Notes: generated by a model from the sequence alone, not told the origin. 64,000 nt of DNA from an uncultured Eubacterium sp. (GCA_910589665.1 CAJUTR010000012.1:6345-70344), one strand, 5' to 3'; positions 1 through 9,063 are shown, counted from the first letter of the stretch. Translations and numbers: made by a program.

Positions 1-1
1 A

Positions 2-892
2 CAGCTGGCGGCCATGCAGAGTGAGCTGGTAGATATTGAAAATCTGCTCTCGGACTTCAATCGGGAGATTTCCGAATATATGGAGGATTTTACATTTGAT
101 GAATCCGAACTGAGACAGGCAGAGGAGCGGCTTGATGTCATTCGGGGATGCCAGGCCAAATATGGAAAGACTTACGCAGAGATCATGTCTTATTTGGCTG
201 AGATCACGGAGAAGATCGATAAATTTTCGGATTATGAACAGTATCTCGAAGAGTGTGAGAAGAAAAAAGCGAAACTTGAGAAAACGCTGGACAAGTTGTG
301 TGGGAAACTGACCAATATTCGGAAAAAAGCGGCGCGCAGTCTGGAACAAGCGATCACGTCGGCGCTTGCAGAGTTGAATTTCGATAAGGCGAGATTTGGT
401 GTGAGCATGGAGCCGCTCGGGAAATATTCCCCCAAAGGGGCGGATGCCGTGGAGTTTCTGGTGGCTACCAATCCGGGGGCAGACCTGTATCCTCTCGGGA
501 AAGTGGCGTCCGGCGGAGAATTGTCGCGTATCATGCTGGCGATAAAAACGGTTTTTGCGGATACCGATCATATCGAGACGCTGATCTTTGATGAGATCGA
601 CGTCGGGATCAGTGGGAGGACAGCGCAGAAAGTATCGGAAAAAATGGCGTTCCTCGGCAAAACGCACCAGGTGATCTGTATCACCCATCTCCCGCAGATC
701 GCGGCGATGGCGGATACTCATTTTGTCATTGAAAAGGTAACTTCGGATAAGGAAACACGGACAGAAATCCGCCCGCTTTCGGTCGAAGAATCGGAAGAAG
801 AACTGGCGCGGATGCTCGGCGGGGCAGAGATTACGGATGCCGTACTCGCCAACGCAAGAGAAATGAAAACACTTGCAAAACAATATTCATAA
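2..892 (+). CDS. recN: DNA repair protein RecN, C-terminal part
   Basis: The frame is open at the left edge of the window, so only the last 296 residues are seen. RecN is a cytoplasmic SMC-like ATPase that acts early at double-strand breaks before RecA-dependent repair. The first 115 residues or so are Glu/Lys-rich and read as the return strand of the coiled coil. The C-terminal head lobe follows, with the ABC signature ASGGELSRIMLAIK, the Walker B stretch LIFDEIDVGISG and the switch histidine in CITHLPQIAA. Full RecN is about 550-570 residues, so roughly half lies upstream. spoIVB follows about 80 bases downstream, the usual order in endospore formers. Identification is firm; the start is outside the window. 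Confidence 0.95.
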   Translation, partial: QLAAMQSELVDIENLLSDFNREISEYMEDFTFDESELRQAEERLDVIRGCQAKYGKTYAEIMSYLAEITEKIDKFSDYEQYLEECEKKKAKLEKTLDKLCGKLTNIRKKAARSLEQAITSALAELNFDKARFGVSMEPLGKYSPKGADAVEFLVATNPGADLYPLGKVASGGELSRIMLAIKTVFADTDHIETLIFDEIDVGISGRTAQKVSEKMAFLGKTHQVICITHLPQIAAMADTHFVIEKVTSDKETRTEIRPLSVEESEEELARMLGGAEITDAVLANAREMKTLAKQYS

Positions 893-973
893 AGTAAGCT
901 TTTTATGGTAATACTTCATGTATGCGCAACTGCTTGACATAAGCGAGAAAAAACGTGAGAAATGAGGATTACC

Positions 974-2254
974 ATGAAAAGATATTACCGGATTTCACTT
1001 GTGGCACTTCTTGCCATCGATTTATTTTTCATCGGTCTGGTGACGGTTCGTTCGGCATCTGACCAAATTCCCGATACGATGTGGACATATGTAGGCAGGG
1101 AGGAGAAGTTGTTTACCAACCTCCCCGCGAAAGCGGTAACAAAATCTCCAGAAGCTTCATCCGGCGAAGCCGCCCATAGCGAACACGATGCAGATACAGT
1201 GGAGGCGTTGAATGTGACGGGAGGTTCCGGGCAGGCAACACTGAAATCCCAGGCGATGGGAAATTACAGTGTCGATGTTAAGCTTTTTGGAATCTTTCCG
1301 TTGAAAACTGTCGATGTTAAAGTTGTGGATCCGATGGTTCTGGCTCCTTCTGGTGAGCCGATCGGTATTTATGTGGAGACGAATGGCCTTCTCGTCCTTG
1401 CCACTACGAGTGTAGAAGGAAAAGATGGTTTGGTTTATGAGCCGGCGTCCAACATTGTAAAGAGCGGGGATTATATACTGAAGATTAATGAAAAGCCGGT
1501 TAAGACGATCAAGGAGTTTAATGCGGTCATCCAGAAAACAGAGGGCAAAAAAGCTGTTGTGCGCCTGCGCAGGAACGGGACGGAGACAGATGTTTCCATG
1601 AAAGCTATTTTGGCCAAAGATGGTACGTATAAGATGGGAATGTGGGTGAGGGAAGATACCCAGGGAATCGGTACGATGACGTATGTTACGAAAAATGGGG
1701 GATTTGGCGCGTTAGGGCACGGCATTACGGACGCTGACACAGGGACACTCATGAACCTGAGTGGAGGTGAACTTTATAACACGGAAATCCTAGACATTAT
1801 CAGAGGGGAGAAGGGCGCGCCGGGGGAATTGGAAGGCTATATCAATATGGTTGCGGATAACTGCATCGGCATGATCGAGAAGAATACGGGGCTAGGCATA
1901 TTTGGGAAACTCTCTGAGGGGACTGGTCTTTCCGAACATTTAGAATTTATGCCAGTTGGCTTTAAGCAGGATATAAAAAAGGGTAAGGCGTTTATTTATT
2001 CCAACATAGAGGGAAAAACGGAGAAATATGCAATTAATATAGAAGATATCAAGATGAGCAGCACGGATAACAGGGGGATGGTTATCCGCGTGACTGATGA
2101 GGAGCTTCTTTCCCTGACCGGAGGGATCGTCCAGGGGATGAGCGGCAGTCCGATCGTCCAGGACGGTAAGCTGGTCGGGGCAGTGACGCATGTGCTGGTT
2201 GATGATCCGACGAGGGGGTATGGGGCATTTATCGAAAATATGTTATCCCAGTGA
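974..2254 (+). CDS. spoIVB: SpoIVB serine peptidase (sporulation)
   Basis: SpoIVB is the S55-family signalling protease secreted from the forespore that triggers SpoIVFA cleavage and so pro-sigma-K processing. The 426-residue product has one N-terminal membrane segment (about residues 5-24), a variable linker, a PDZ domain (about 110-210, with GDYILKINEKPV), and the S55 peptidase domain with the histidine motif FGALGHGITD and the serine motif QGMSGSPIVQ. An ATG at 962 is in frame, but GAGG at 964-967 sits 6 bases before the ATG at 974, so the latter is preferred. Length matches the family. It follows recN directly, but spo0A, its usual next neighbour, is about 7 kb away. Confidence 0.95.
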   Translation: MKRYYRISLVALLAIDLFFIGLVTVRSASDQIPDTMWTYVGREEKLFTNLPAKAVTKSPEASSGEAAHSEHDADTVEALNVTGGSGQATLKSQAMGNYSVDVKLFGIFPLKTVDVKVVDPMVLAPSGEPIGIYVETNGLLVLATTSVEGKDGLVYEPASNIVKSGDYILKINEKPVKTIKEFNAVIQKTEGKKAVVRLRRNGTETDVSMKAILAKDGTYKMGMWVREDTQGIGTMTYVTKNGGFGALGHGITDADTGTLMNLSGGELYNTEILDIIRGEKGAPGELEGYINMVADNCIGMIEKNTGLGIFGKLSEGTGLSEHLEFMPVGFKQDIKKGKAFIYSNIEGKTEKYAINIEDIKMSSTDNRGMVIRVTDEELLSLTGGIVQGMSGSPIVQDGKLVGAVTHVLVDDPTRGYGAFIENMLSQ

Positions 2255-2332
2255 GTTGAGGAGAGTGTCTGTTTCCGAACTTTTCCAAACGATTTTGTGC
2301 ATCTGAGAAAAAAATGAATGGGTTTGCCTAAC

Positions 2333-2386
2333 AATCCCGTCCTGTCTTGGCAGTAGGCTGTCTTGACAGTGACGGGATTTTTCTTG
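2333..2386 (+). terminator. Rho-independent terminator after spoIVB
   Basis: AATCCCGTC at 2333-2341 pairs perfectly with GACGGGATT at 2371-2379, and CTGTC/GACAG extends the stem inside. A T-rich run follows. It closes the recN-spoIVB unit. Confidence 0.85.
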
Positions 2387-2412
2387 AAGAAGACGAAAGT
2401 ATTTTGTATAAT
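2384..2412 (+). promoter_or_regulatory. Sigma-A-type promoter for the regulator/kinase pair
   Basis: TTGAAG, a 17-base spacer and a perfect TATAAT at 2407-2412. The -35 box overlaps the tail of the preceding terminator. A second weaker candidate (TTGACT at 2443) lies downstream. Distance to the start codon at 2529 is about 115 bases. Confidence 0.6.
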
Positions 2413-2528
2413 AGTAGTGTTAAGAAATTTGTAAGATTTCCATTGACTTTTTGGACTGAGTTATCTTGTAAACTGGTCTTGCGATAGAGATATTGCTTTG
2501 TATTTGGAAGTGAGGAGGTAGGACAGAC

Positions 2529-3233
2529 ATGGAGCCATCTAGCATTTTAGTTGTTGATGATGACCGTGAGATCGTGGCAGCGATCACAAAACATATGGAG
2601 GCGGAAGGATACACCGTCTTTCAAGCGTACGACGGACTGCAGGCGTTGGAGCTTATGATGCGTGAAACGATACACCTTGTGCTTTTGGACATTATGATGC
2701 CAAATCTGGATGGACTGTCTGCTACGATGAAGATTCGGGAAAAGAAAAACATACCGATCATTCTCCTGTCAGCAAAATCAGAAGATAGCGATAAAGTCCT
2801 TGGCTTGACGATGGGTGCGGACGACTATATCACCAAGCCGTTCTCACCCGCGGAACTGGTGGCGAGGGTCCGTTCCCAGCTTCGAAGGTATATGCAGCTC
2901 GGTGATTTCAGCGGAAGGCGGGATACGGAACAGATCGTTGTCGGCGGGCTCATGCTCGATCTGGGAGCCAAGCTTTTGTACGTGGACGGAGAACCCATAA
3001 AGCTGACAGCAACCGAATACAAAATATTGAAACTTTTGATGGAAAATCCAGGCAGGGTGTTCGCGGCGGAGGAAATTTATGAGCGCGTATGGGAAGAGGA
3101 TGCGTATTCCGTAGAAAATACAGTCATGGTCCACATACGCAGGATCCGTGAGAAGATCGAGATCAACCCTCGGGAACCGGAATACTTAAAGGTGGTGTGG
3201 GGAATTGGTTACAAAATGGAAAAACATAAGTGA
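2529..3233 (+). CDS. OmpR-family response regulator
   Basis: A cytoplasmic DNA-binding regulator of 234 residues. The receiver domain (about 5-118) has the acidic pocket VVDDDRE, the phospho-acceptor Asp in LLDIMMPNLDG, and the conserved Lys in DDYITKPFSPAEL. The winged-helix domain (about 130-232) has the typical LTATEYKILKLLMENPGRVF and NTVMVHIRRIREKIE stretches. It resembles the VanR/RegX3 type. A good Shine-Dalgarno (GAGGAGG) precedes the ATG. The next gene encodes its histidine kinase and overlaps it by 29 bases, so the two form one system. The target genes are unknown; the next genes (DNA repair fusion, cell-wall enzymes) are candidates. Confidence 0.93.
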   Translation: MEPSSILVVDDDREIVAAITKHMEAEGYTVFQAYDGLQALELMMRETIHLVLLDIMMPNLDGLSATMKIREKKNIPIILLSAKSEDSDKVLGLTMGADDYITKPFSPAELVARVRSQLRRYMQLGDFSGRRDTEQIVVGGLMLDLGAKLLYVDGEPIKLTATEYKILKLLMENPGRVFAAEEIYERVWEEDAYSVENTVMVHIRRIREKIEINPREPEYLKVVWGIGYKMEKHK

Positions 3234-5355
3234 AAAATGGTGTGGGAAAAGACGGAACCGTATTTTGCTGTGGGGAGCTGTGCTTGGTTTACTCGTTCTG
3301 TTTTTTGGGAGCTTAGGTTTTGTCACGAGCGGAGGGATGGGATTACGTTCGTTTTCATATTTGATGGACGATCATTATCTCAATTCCAAACGGCATGCGG
3401 AAGAAGTCAGGGATGCGTTTCAGGAAGTCAGGGATAAGTGTTTGGATGATACAAGGCGTAACATATCTAATGAAGATTGGGCGTTTCAGGGCATTTATGA
3501 ATTCAGGCGGACGGGAGCATCACGTTTCAACCAAAACAATATACCAAAAGAGGCGTATGAGACTTTTATACGTGAACTGTGGAAAGAAGTATCGGCTGAG
3601 ATCGGAAGTATGGAACGGGAAGCGCCGGCTGCCGTGAAGGACGGTATCCAAAAAGGAGAGGCGCTCTGGTATTTCAGAAACAATACGCCCTGTTTTTACA
3701 GATGGGATGGAGAGAGTTACAGCGCGTACGGAGAAGATGTCTTGCTCTCCGAGGAGATGCTTGGTAAAATGAGTCCCATGGGAAGCGACGAGCAGATCAC
3801 GATTGGGTTTACGAAGCAGATGATACAGCAGGCAGAGCAGCAATATAGTCGGATTCGGACTCGGACCTATGTTGGGTGCGGAGGGATGCTGCTTGGTGTT
3901 TTGGTGGCCCTGCTGGTTGCGCTGTTCATCCTGCTTCCGGATGTTTATTGGAATAGACGGGGGAGGCGCTATTATGATGTCATCGCGCTGGCTGCGCTTT
4001 ATGCGCTGTGCACGATGCCGGACAGGGTACAGGATTTGATCCTGCCGGATTATTCCTGGACGACAGACGGGACCCAGATATTGATCGAACTTTTTCCGAC
4101 CGTATGCTCCGTGGCGGTGGTGTCTAGTATGATGTTGTTTTCGGTGATCCATCTAGTCTGTTTCGGAGTGGGATTTTGGAAAGTGGGACACCGGAGGGTG
4201 GGAAAGGAAAGGGTTTTCGCTATATTCAATAGGGATCATAGTTTTATTTACCGGATCATAATGGGCGGTGTGAGGAAGATCATGGGTGAGGCGTATGCTA
4301 TGGGAGGAGTGTTGGAATGTAATAGGAAAAGGCTGCGTTTTACGCTTCTCTTATCGGAGATATGTATTTTTTTCGGCTGGTTTACTACTGTTATCTATGG
4401 CTGTTCTTGGATGATGTGGTGGCAGAATGCTCTGTTGTTTTTCTGCATAGAGGGAGTTCTTTTAGGGGGGATATGGTATGTGTATCATGTCGGGACAAAA
4501 AAGATCAGTACGGAATATGTGCGGTTGATAGAGCGGATCGATCAGATCAGTGCAGGAAATTTCGGGACGCAGCAAGAACTGTCAGAGTTTTCTCTGTTTG
4601 AGGAGGAATTTCAAAAATTATCCAGACTTGGATGTCAGATGCAGATAAATATCCAAAAACAGGTACAGGCGGAGAAGATGAAATTGGATCTGATCACGAA
4701 TGTATCTCATGACCTGAAAACGCCGCTCACATCACTGATCAGTTACGTTGATCTATTATCAAAGGAAGATCTGCCGCCTGTGGCATCCGATTATGTCAGA
4801 GTACTTGAGAGGAAATCCGGTCAGCTCCGGAAAATGGTAGTAGATGTGTTCGATCTCGCGAAAGCGTCGAGCGGGAATCTGGAGGTGAAACAAGAGCGGG
4901 TAGAACTGAACCGGCTTTTGGTCCAGACACTTGCCGATATGGAGAGGGAGATTGAGAATGCCCCGGTCAAAGTCGTCACGCAGTTTTCGGAATCGGTTGC
5001 GGTGCTGAAAAGCGACGGGAATAAGTTATACCGGGTGTTTCAGAATATTTTACAGAATGCGCTCAAATACTCGATGCAGGGAACGAGGATTTTTGTGACA
5101 CTTAAGGTCGAAAGACACCAAGCTGTTCTTCTTGTGCAAAATGTGGCGGGTTATGAGATGGATGTTACGGCGGAAGATGTTATGAGAAGATTTTTTCGCG
5201 GAGATAAAGCCAGGAGTACCGAAGGGAGCGGATTGGGATTGGCGATCGCCAAAGAATTTTGTGAACGCTGCGGCGGCATTTTGTCAGTGGATATTTGCGG
5301 CGATGTATTCAGTGTAGAAATCCGGTTTGACTGTGAGGATGTTATCGAAATGTAG
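3205..5355 (+). CDS. Membrane sensor histidine kinase
   Basis: Partner kinase of the upstream OmpR-type regulator, 716 residues. The N-terminal half is membrane-bound. It has a hydrophobic segment near residues 22-42, an extracellular stretch to about 220, then several more membrane segments (about 225-250, 260-275, 290-320, 385-430). A short HAMP-like linker precedes the HisKA dimerisation helix with phospho-acceptor His502 in NVSHDLKTPLTSL. The HATPase domain contains FQNILQNALKYS and GSGLGLAIAKEFCE. The only plausible start upstream of the first membrane segment is a TTG at 3205, inside the previous gene, so the exact start is less sure than the function. The signal sensed cannot be told from the sequence. 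Confidence 0.88.
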   Translation: MVTKWKNISEKWCGKRRNRILLWGAVLGLLVLFFGSLGFVTSGGMGLRSFSYLMDDHYLNSKRHAEEVRDAFQEVRDKCLDDTRRNISNEDWAFQGIYEFRRTGASRFNQNNIPKEAYETFIRELWKEVSAEIGSMEREAPAAVKDGIQKGEALWYFRNNTPCFYRWDGESYSAYGEDVLLSEEMLGKMSPMGSDEQITIGFTKQMIQQAEQQYSRIRTRTYVGCGGMLLGVLVALLVALFILLPDVYWNRRGRRYYDVIALAALYALCTMPDRVQDLILPDYSWTTDGTQILIELFPTVCSVAVVSSMMLFSVIHLVCFGVGFWKVGHRRVGKERVFAIFNRDHSFIYRIIMGGVRKIMGEAYAMGGVLECNRKRLRFTLLLSEICIFFGWFTTVIYGCSWMMWWQNALLFFCIEGVLLGGIWYVYHVGTKKISTEYVRLIERIDQISAGNFGTQQELSEFSLFEEEFQKLSRLGCQMQINIQKQVQAEKMKLDLITNVSHDLKTPLTSLISYVDLLSKEDLPPVASDYVRVLERKSGQLRKMVVDVFDLAKASSGNLEVKQERVELNRLLVQTLADMEREIENAPVKVVTQFSESVAVLKSDGNKLYRVFQNILQNALKYSMQGTRIFVTLKVERHQAVLLVQNVAGYEMDVTAEDVMRRFFRGDKARSTEGSGLGLAIAKEFCERCGGILSVDICGDVFSVEIRFDCEDVIEM

Positions 5356-5381
5356 CGGACGTTGAGAGGAAGGATTAGGAA

Positions 5382-6188
5382 ATGCGGGATAAGAGTGGAT
5401 CGCAAAAGAATACGTATGAAAAGATATATGAGGTTGTACAGCAGATTCCGAAAGGATCGGTCGCTTCGTACGGCCAGGTGGCTTTGCTGGCAGGCAACGA
5501 TAGATGGGCGCGGGTTGTCGGGTATGCGCTGCATGTCAACCCGGATCCGCAGCACATTCCCTGCCATCGTGTCGTCACAAAAGAGGGAAACGTTTCACAG
5601 GCATTTGCGTTCGGCGGTGCGAATCGGCAAGTGGAGCTTTTGCAGGCGGAAGGCGTCCGATTTTTGGACGGACATGTGATCATGGAGCAGTTCCAGTGGG
5701 AGCCGGCGCCGCGCGTACGCCATACGTTTGAACCGGTTTGGGATGAAAATTGCCGCATACTGATTTTAGGAACATTTCCCTCTGTAAAATCTCGCGAAAA
5801 CCAATTTTATTACGGGCATCCCAGGAACCGATTCTGGAAAGTGATCGCTGGGATCACAGAAAGCGCCGTACCCGAGACAGTTGAGGAGAAAAAGGCGATG
5901 CTTTTGGATAACCGGATCGCTGTCTGGGATGTGATCGAAAGCTGCCGCATCAATGGTTCCAGTGATGTTTCGATCCGGGATGTGATCGTAAATGATGTTC
6001 CATCCCTGCTTGAACGTTCCAGTATTTCCCGCATTTATGGGAACGGCGCGAAGGCATGTGAACTGTATGACCGCTATCTCAGGGATCACACAGGGATAGA
6101 GATCCATAAGCTTCCGTCAACGAGTCCTGCCAATGCTTCATTCCAGCTGGAGCGCCTTCTGGAAGTTTGGTCTGAAATTCTCAGGTGA
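5382..6188 (+). CDS. Fusion of alkyltransferase (MGMT-like) and DNA-deoxyinosine glycosylase domains
   Basis: Two DNA-repair domains in one 268-residue chain. Residues 1-100 match the DNA-binding/active-site domain of O6-alkylguanine transferases: an early helix then VASYGQVA, GYALHVNP, and the reactive-site motif PCHR with Cys61. The Cys (not Trp) means it could accept an alkyl group rather than only flag lesions like ATL proteins. Residues about 117-268 resemble hypoxanthine-DNA glycosylase of the uracil-DNA glycosylase superfamily, with ILGTFPSVKSRENQFYYGHP, NRFWKV, a Trp-Asp-Val segment and the C-terminal LPSTSPANASF motif. A good Shine-Dalgarno (GAAGGATTAGG) precedes the ATG, which is 26 bases after the kinase gene. 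Both halves look intact; the fusion itself is the unusual part. Confidence 0.88.
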   Translation: MRDKSGSQKNTYEKIYEVVQQIPKGSVASYGQVALLAGNDRWARVVGYALHVNPDPQHIPCHRVVTKEGNVSQAFAFGGANRQVELLQAEGVRFLDGHVIMEQFQWEPAPRVRHTFEPVWDENCRILILGTFPSVKSRENQFYYGHPRNRFWKVIAGITESAVPETVEEKKAMLLDNRIAVWDVIESCRINGSSDVSIRDVIVNDVPSLLERSSISRIYGNGAKACELYDRYLRDHTGIEIHKLPSTSPANASFQLERLLEVWSEILR

Positions 6189-6191
6189 GCA

Positions 6192-6220
6192 TTTACACTC
6201 TTCTCATTCTGTGCTACAAT
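6192..6220 (+). promoter_or_regulatory. Promoter for the polysaccharide deacetylase gene
   Basis: TTTACA, a 17-base spacer and TACAAT at 6215-6220. A TGC just before the -10 box gives an extended -10. It lies right after the preceding stop codon. Confidence 0.6.
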
Positions 6221-6295
6221 AAAAAGAAGATGTAGAGGTTAAAAAACAGTAAACGAGTAACATGCAGCTGGAAATAGAAGGAATGGAGGGTTATA

Positions 6296-7522
6296 ATGAG
6301 GAAACAACTGACAAAAGCAGTTAGCTCGGTGCTTCTAGTATCAATGTTGTTCGGAGCGGCAGCAGTACCCGCCGCACATGCCGGAGCAGCGAAGAAGCCG
6401 AAGTTAAGCAGCTCAAAGGTAACTGTAAACATAGGTAAGTCAAAGACCATCAAAGTTAATAATACGAAGAAAAAGGTAACATGGTCGGTCAAGTCCGGAA
6501 AGAAAACGATCAAGATCGTGAAAAAGGCAAAGACTAGTTTGAAATTTAAAGGAGTGAGAGCCGGATCAGCCGTGATCGCCGCTTCTGTCGGAGGGAAGAA
6601 ACTTACCTGTAAAGTGAACGTAAAGAAAGCAGTTGTAAATCCGTCTGTTTCGCATCAGCCAACGCCGGTACCGCCGATTCCTCCTGTCGTGACACAGGCG
6701 CCGCCGGCAGCATCACAACCAGGAGCGACGCAGGCACCTACGGATGTTCCGACTGAAGTTCCGTCCGAAACACCTGCCGGGCCAGCAGTGGCGACACCGG
6801 GACCGGATGAATATGAGGGAACGGATATCAGCTGGATCGATCCGAGTAAACCGATGGTAGCGTTTACGTTTGACGACGGCCCGATCGGGAATAAGGATAC
6901 GGATACGAGTATGAAGATCCAGAAATCACTGCGTGAGCATAACGCACATGCTACCTTTTTCTATATCGGCAGCCGGCTCGGGAACATTCAGGATGATGGG
7001 GAGATCAAGCTGAACGAAGGCCCGGCGGATGAGATCCGTCAGGCAGTGGCATCCGGTTTTGAAGTGGGTAACCATTCCAACGGCTGGGATTCTTTAAGCA
7101 CAAAAACGTATACGGAAGAGAAGATCCGGCTGTCGATCGGCACGACGGATAAACTTTTGACGGAAGTAACAGGATACCGTAACTTCCTGTTCCGTCCACC
7201 GAATCTGGCAGTCAGCCAGACGATGCGGGATACGATTGAAGCGCCGTTTATTATGTGCGGGGTAGATAGTCAGGATTGGAATAAGGCGACGACGGCGCAG
7301 ATTATTGCAAATGTGCAGAAAGCAAAAGATGGCGACATTGTGCTGATGCACGAGACAGAGCCAAACACCGCAGAAGCAATCGATACGTTACTCGACTATT
7401 TTAAGGAAAAAGACTGGCAGGTCGTGTCGGTGTCGGAATTGTTTTTAGTACGTGGAATGAAGATGGAGAACGGAACGTCGTACAGCAATTGTCTTCCGGT
7501 GGCTACTACAAGCGAAGAATAG
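6296..7522 (+). CDS. Secreted polysaccharide deacetylase (NodB fold) with Ig-like region
   Basis: A 408-residue secreted carbohydrate esterase family 4-type protein, likely acting on peptidoglycan or another wall glycan. It has a signal peptide (1-29, ending PAAHAGA). A Lys-rich Ig-like (Big_2-type) domain follows at about 35-105, then a Pro/Thr linker (110-170), then the NodB domain (180-395). The domain shows the Asp pair in VAFTFDDGP, GNHSNGWDSL for motif 2, FRPPNLAVSQ for motif 3, and VLMHETEPNT for the last His motif. In motif 2 the usual HxxxH reads His-Ser-Asn-Gly-Trp, so one metal-binding His is replaced. Metal binding or substrate choice may therefore differ. GGAGG precedes the ATG at 6296. 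Confidence 0.88.
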   Translation: MRKQLTKAVSSVLLVSMLFGAAAVPAAHAGAAKKPKLSSSKVTVNIGKSKTIKVNNTKKKVTWSVKSGKKTIKIVKKAKTSLKFKGVRAGSAVIAASVGGKKLTCKVNVKKAVVNPSVSHQPTPVPPIPPVVTQAPPAASQPGATQAPTDVPTEVPSETPAGPAVATPGPDEYEGTDISWIDPSKPMVAFTFDDGPIGNKDTDTSMKIQKSLREHNAHATFFYIGSRLGNIQDDGEIKLNEGPADEIRQAVASGFEVGNHSNGWDSLSTKTYTEEKIRLSIGTTDKLLTEVTGYRNFLFRPPNLAVSQTMRDTIEAPFIMCGVDSQDWNKATTAQIIANVQKAKDGDIVLMHETEPNTAEAIDTLLDYFKEKDWQVVSVSELFLVRGMKMENGTSYSNCLPVATTSEE

Positions 7523-7547
7523 AAATTCGACAATAGTATAAGGAAGA

Positions 7548-7588
7548 AAAGGCATCCCAACATCCAAAAATGGAGCGGGGATGCCTTT
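7548..7588 (+). terminator. Terminator after the deacetylase gene
   Basis: GGCATCCC at 7551-7558 pairs with GGGGATGCC at 7577-7585, with AAA before and TTT after. The T run is short and merges with the -35 box of the next promoter. Confidence 0.65.
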
Positions 7589-7615
7589 GACATATAAAAC
7601 AAAATATAGTATAAT
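7587..7615 (+). promoter_or_regulatory. Perfect consensus sigma-A promoter for the NlpC/P60 gene
   Basis: TTGACA at 7587-7592, a 17-base spacer and TATAAT at 7610-7615, matching the consensus at all twelve positions. Transcription would start near 7622, so the GTG at 7624 would have no leader. This supports the ATG at 7675 as the start. Confidence 0.85.
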
Positions 7616-7674
7616 TTGATCATGTGAAACACAAGAAGAGGGAAATAAGGGGAAAACGAGGAAGGGATGAGCGG

Positions 7675-8985
7675 ATGAAGATACCAGGTAGAGGAATGTG
7701 GTTCATGCTTGTTTTGGCAGCATGTTTCCTGGGGAGTTTCCTCTGGAACGCGAGGAGTACCCAGGCGGCAGTAAAAGATGTGCAGGTGATAAACGGTAAT
7801 ACGTCAGAACTCACTGTAACGATCGGCGATACCGGGCATATCCAGCCAGTTGCCGATACGCTCATGACGGATGCCAGCGGAGTGCCGGTAACGGTGGCGC
7901 GCTGGGAGTATGACAGCTACCAGGAGGAGATAGTCCGCGTCGATCCTAACGGATATTATGAGGCGCTTTCTTACGGAAAAACGACGATCTGCGTGTATGG
8001 GTATACAGAATTTGGCGTACTTGTTTTTCGCGGATCCTGCGACGTGACGGTCTGTGTGGATATGACGAATGTCACGCTGGAAACGGATCAGCTGACCGGA
8101 TATGTGGCCGGATATGATTCTTATACCGGAAAGATCAGGATAAACAGTTCGGTGCTGCTGAGTGGAGAAAATTCTGTCATGACCTACCAGTCCGATGAGC
8201 CGGATATGTCGGTGAGCTGTGAGTTGATCAACAGCGAGCTTTCGATTACTGCATATGGGGAAGGCGACACAAAGCTGACCGTGGTCATAAACGGAAAAGA
8301 ATTTCTTATTTCTTTCAAAGTCATTCGACTGGAAATGTCGAAAACCAGTCTTGTAGCTTCCAGGGGAAAAAAGACGAAATTAAGAATCAGGGGAACGGGT
8401 GAAAAGGCGAAATGGACATCCAGTAATACAAGAGTAGTAAAGGTGTCAGGTGATGGAACGATCCGCTGCCGGAAAACCGGGAATGCTGTCATCACGGCAC
8501 AGATCGGCGAAATAAAAGTAGGCTGCGCGGTCAGTGTGATCCCCACAAAGCTTTTGAGAGTTGTAAACATGGCGAAAAAGATCGGCGCCAATTGGAAGTA
8601 CAGCCAGGCAAAGCGGATGCAGAAAGGTTACTACGATTGTAGTTCCCTCGTTTGGAGATGTTATAAGAAAATGGGGAAAACGTTCGGTGATCCGCATTAT
8701 GCCCCAGTTGCCGCCAATATAGCGAAGTGGTGTGCCGGCCGTAAAAAGATGATCACGAGGTCCTACACATGGAATCACGTACAAAAAATGAAACTGCGCC
8801 CGGGCGATCTAATTTTTAAAACTGGTCAGAAGAACGGACGCTATAAGGGGATCTATCATGTTGAGATGTTTGTCGGATACACGCTGACTGGTTTTGACAG
8901 TTCAGGGAAGGCTGTGCTGAGTGAATTGTGGGCAGCCCGTTCGGAGGGATACGGCGGCGGAGGGTATCCGGTCGCGCGTCCATAA
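7675..8985 (+). CDS. Secreted NlpC/P60 peptidase with Ig-like domain
   Basis: A 436-residue exported protein, probably a peptidoglycan endopeptidase. It has a signal peptide (1-33, hydrophobic FMLVLAACFLGSFLW), a middle region of beta-rich Ig-like repeats including a Big_2-type domain at about 220-290 (GTGEKAKWTSSNTRVVKVSG), and a C-terminal NlpC/P60 domain at about 300-436. The nucleophile Cys lies in GYYDCSSLVWRCY, and the catalytic His is in YHVEMFVGY after the LRPGDLIF strand. The frame extends up to a GTG at 7624, but that is almost at the predicted transcription start. The ATG at 7675 follows GAGGAAGG and opens a proper signal peptide. With the deacetylase upstream it suggests a small cell-wall remodelling group. 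Confidence 0.87.
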   Translation: MKIPGRGMWFMLVLAACFLGSFLWNARSTQAAVKDVQVINGNTSELTVTIGDTGHIQPVADTLMTDASGVPVTVARWEYDSYQEEIVRVDPNGYYEALSYGKTTICVYGYTEFGVLVFRGSCDVTVCVDMTNVTLETDQLTGYVAGYDSYTGKIRINSSVLLSGENSVMTYQSDEPDMSVSCELINSELSITAYGEGDTKLTVVINGKEFLISFKVIRLEMSKTSLVASRGKKTKLRIRGTGEKAKWTSSNTRVVKVSGDGTIRCRKTGNAVITAQIGEIKVGCAVSVIPTKLLRVVNMAKKIGANWKYSQAKRMQKGYYDCSSLVWRCYKKMGKTFGDPHYAPVAANIAKWCAGRKKMITRSYTWNHVQKMKLRPGDLIFKTGQKNGRYKGIYHVEMFVGYTLTGFDSSGKAVLSELWAARSEGYGGGGYPVARP

Positions 8986-9063
8986 ATGAACGTCTATAAA
9001 TACCCATTATCATAAGAAGAAATTGGTGTAAATTGATAGAATTCGTAGAATAACCGGATAATT

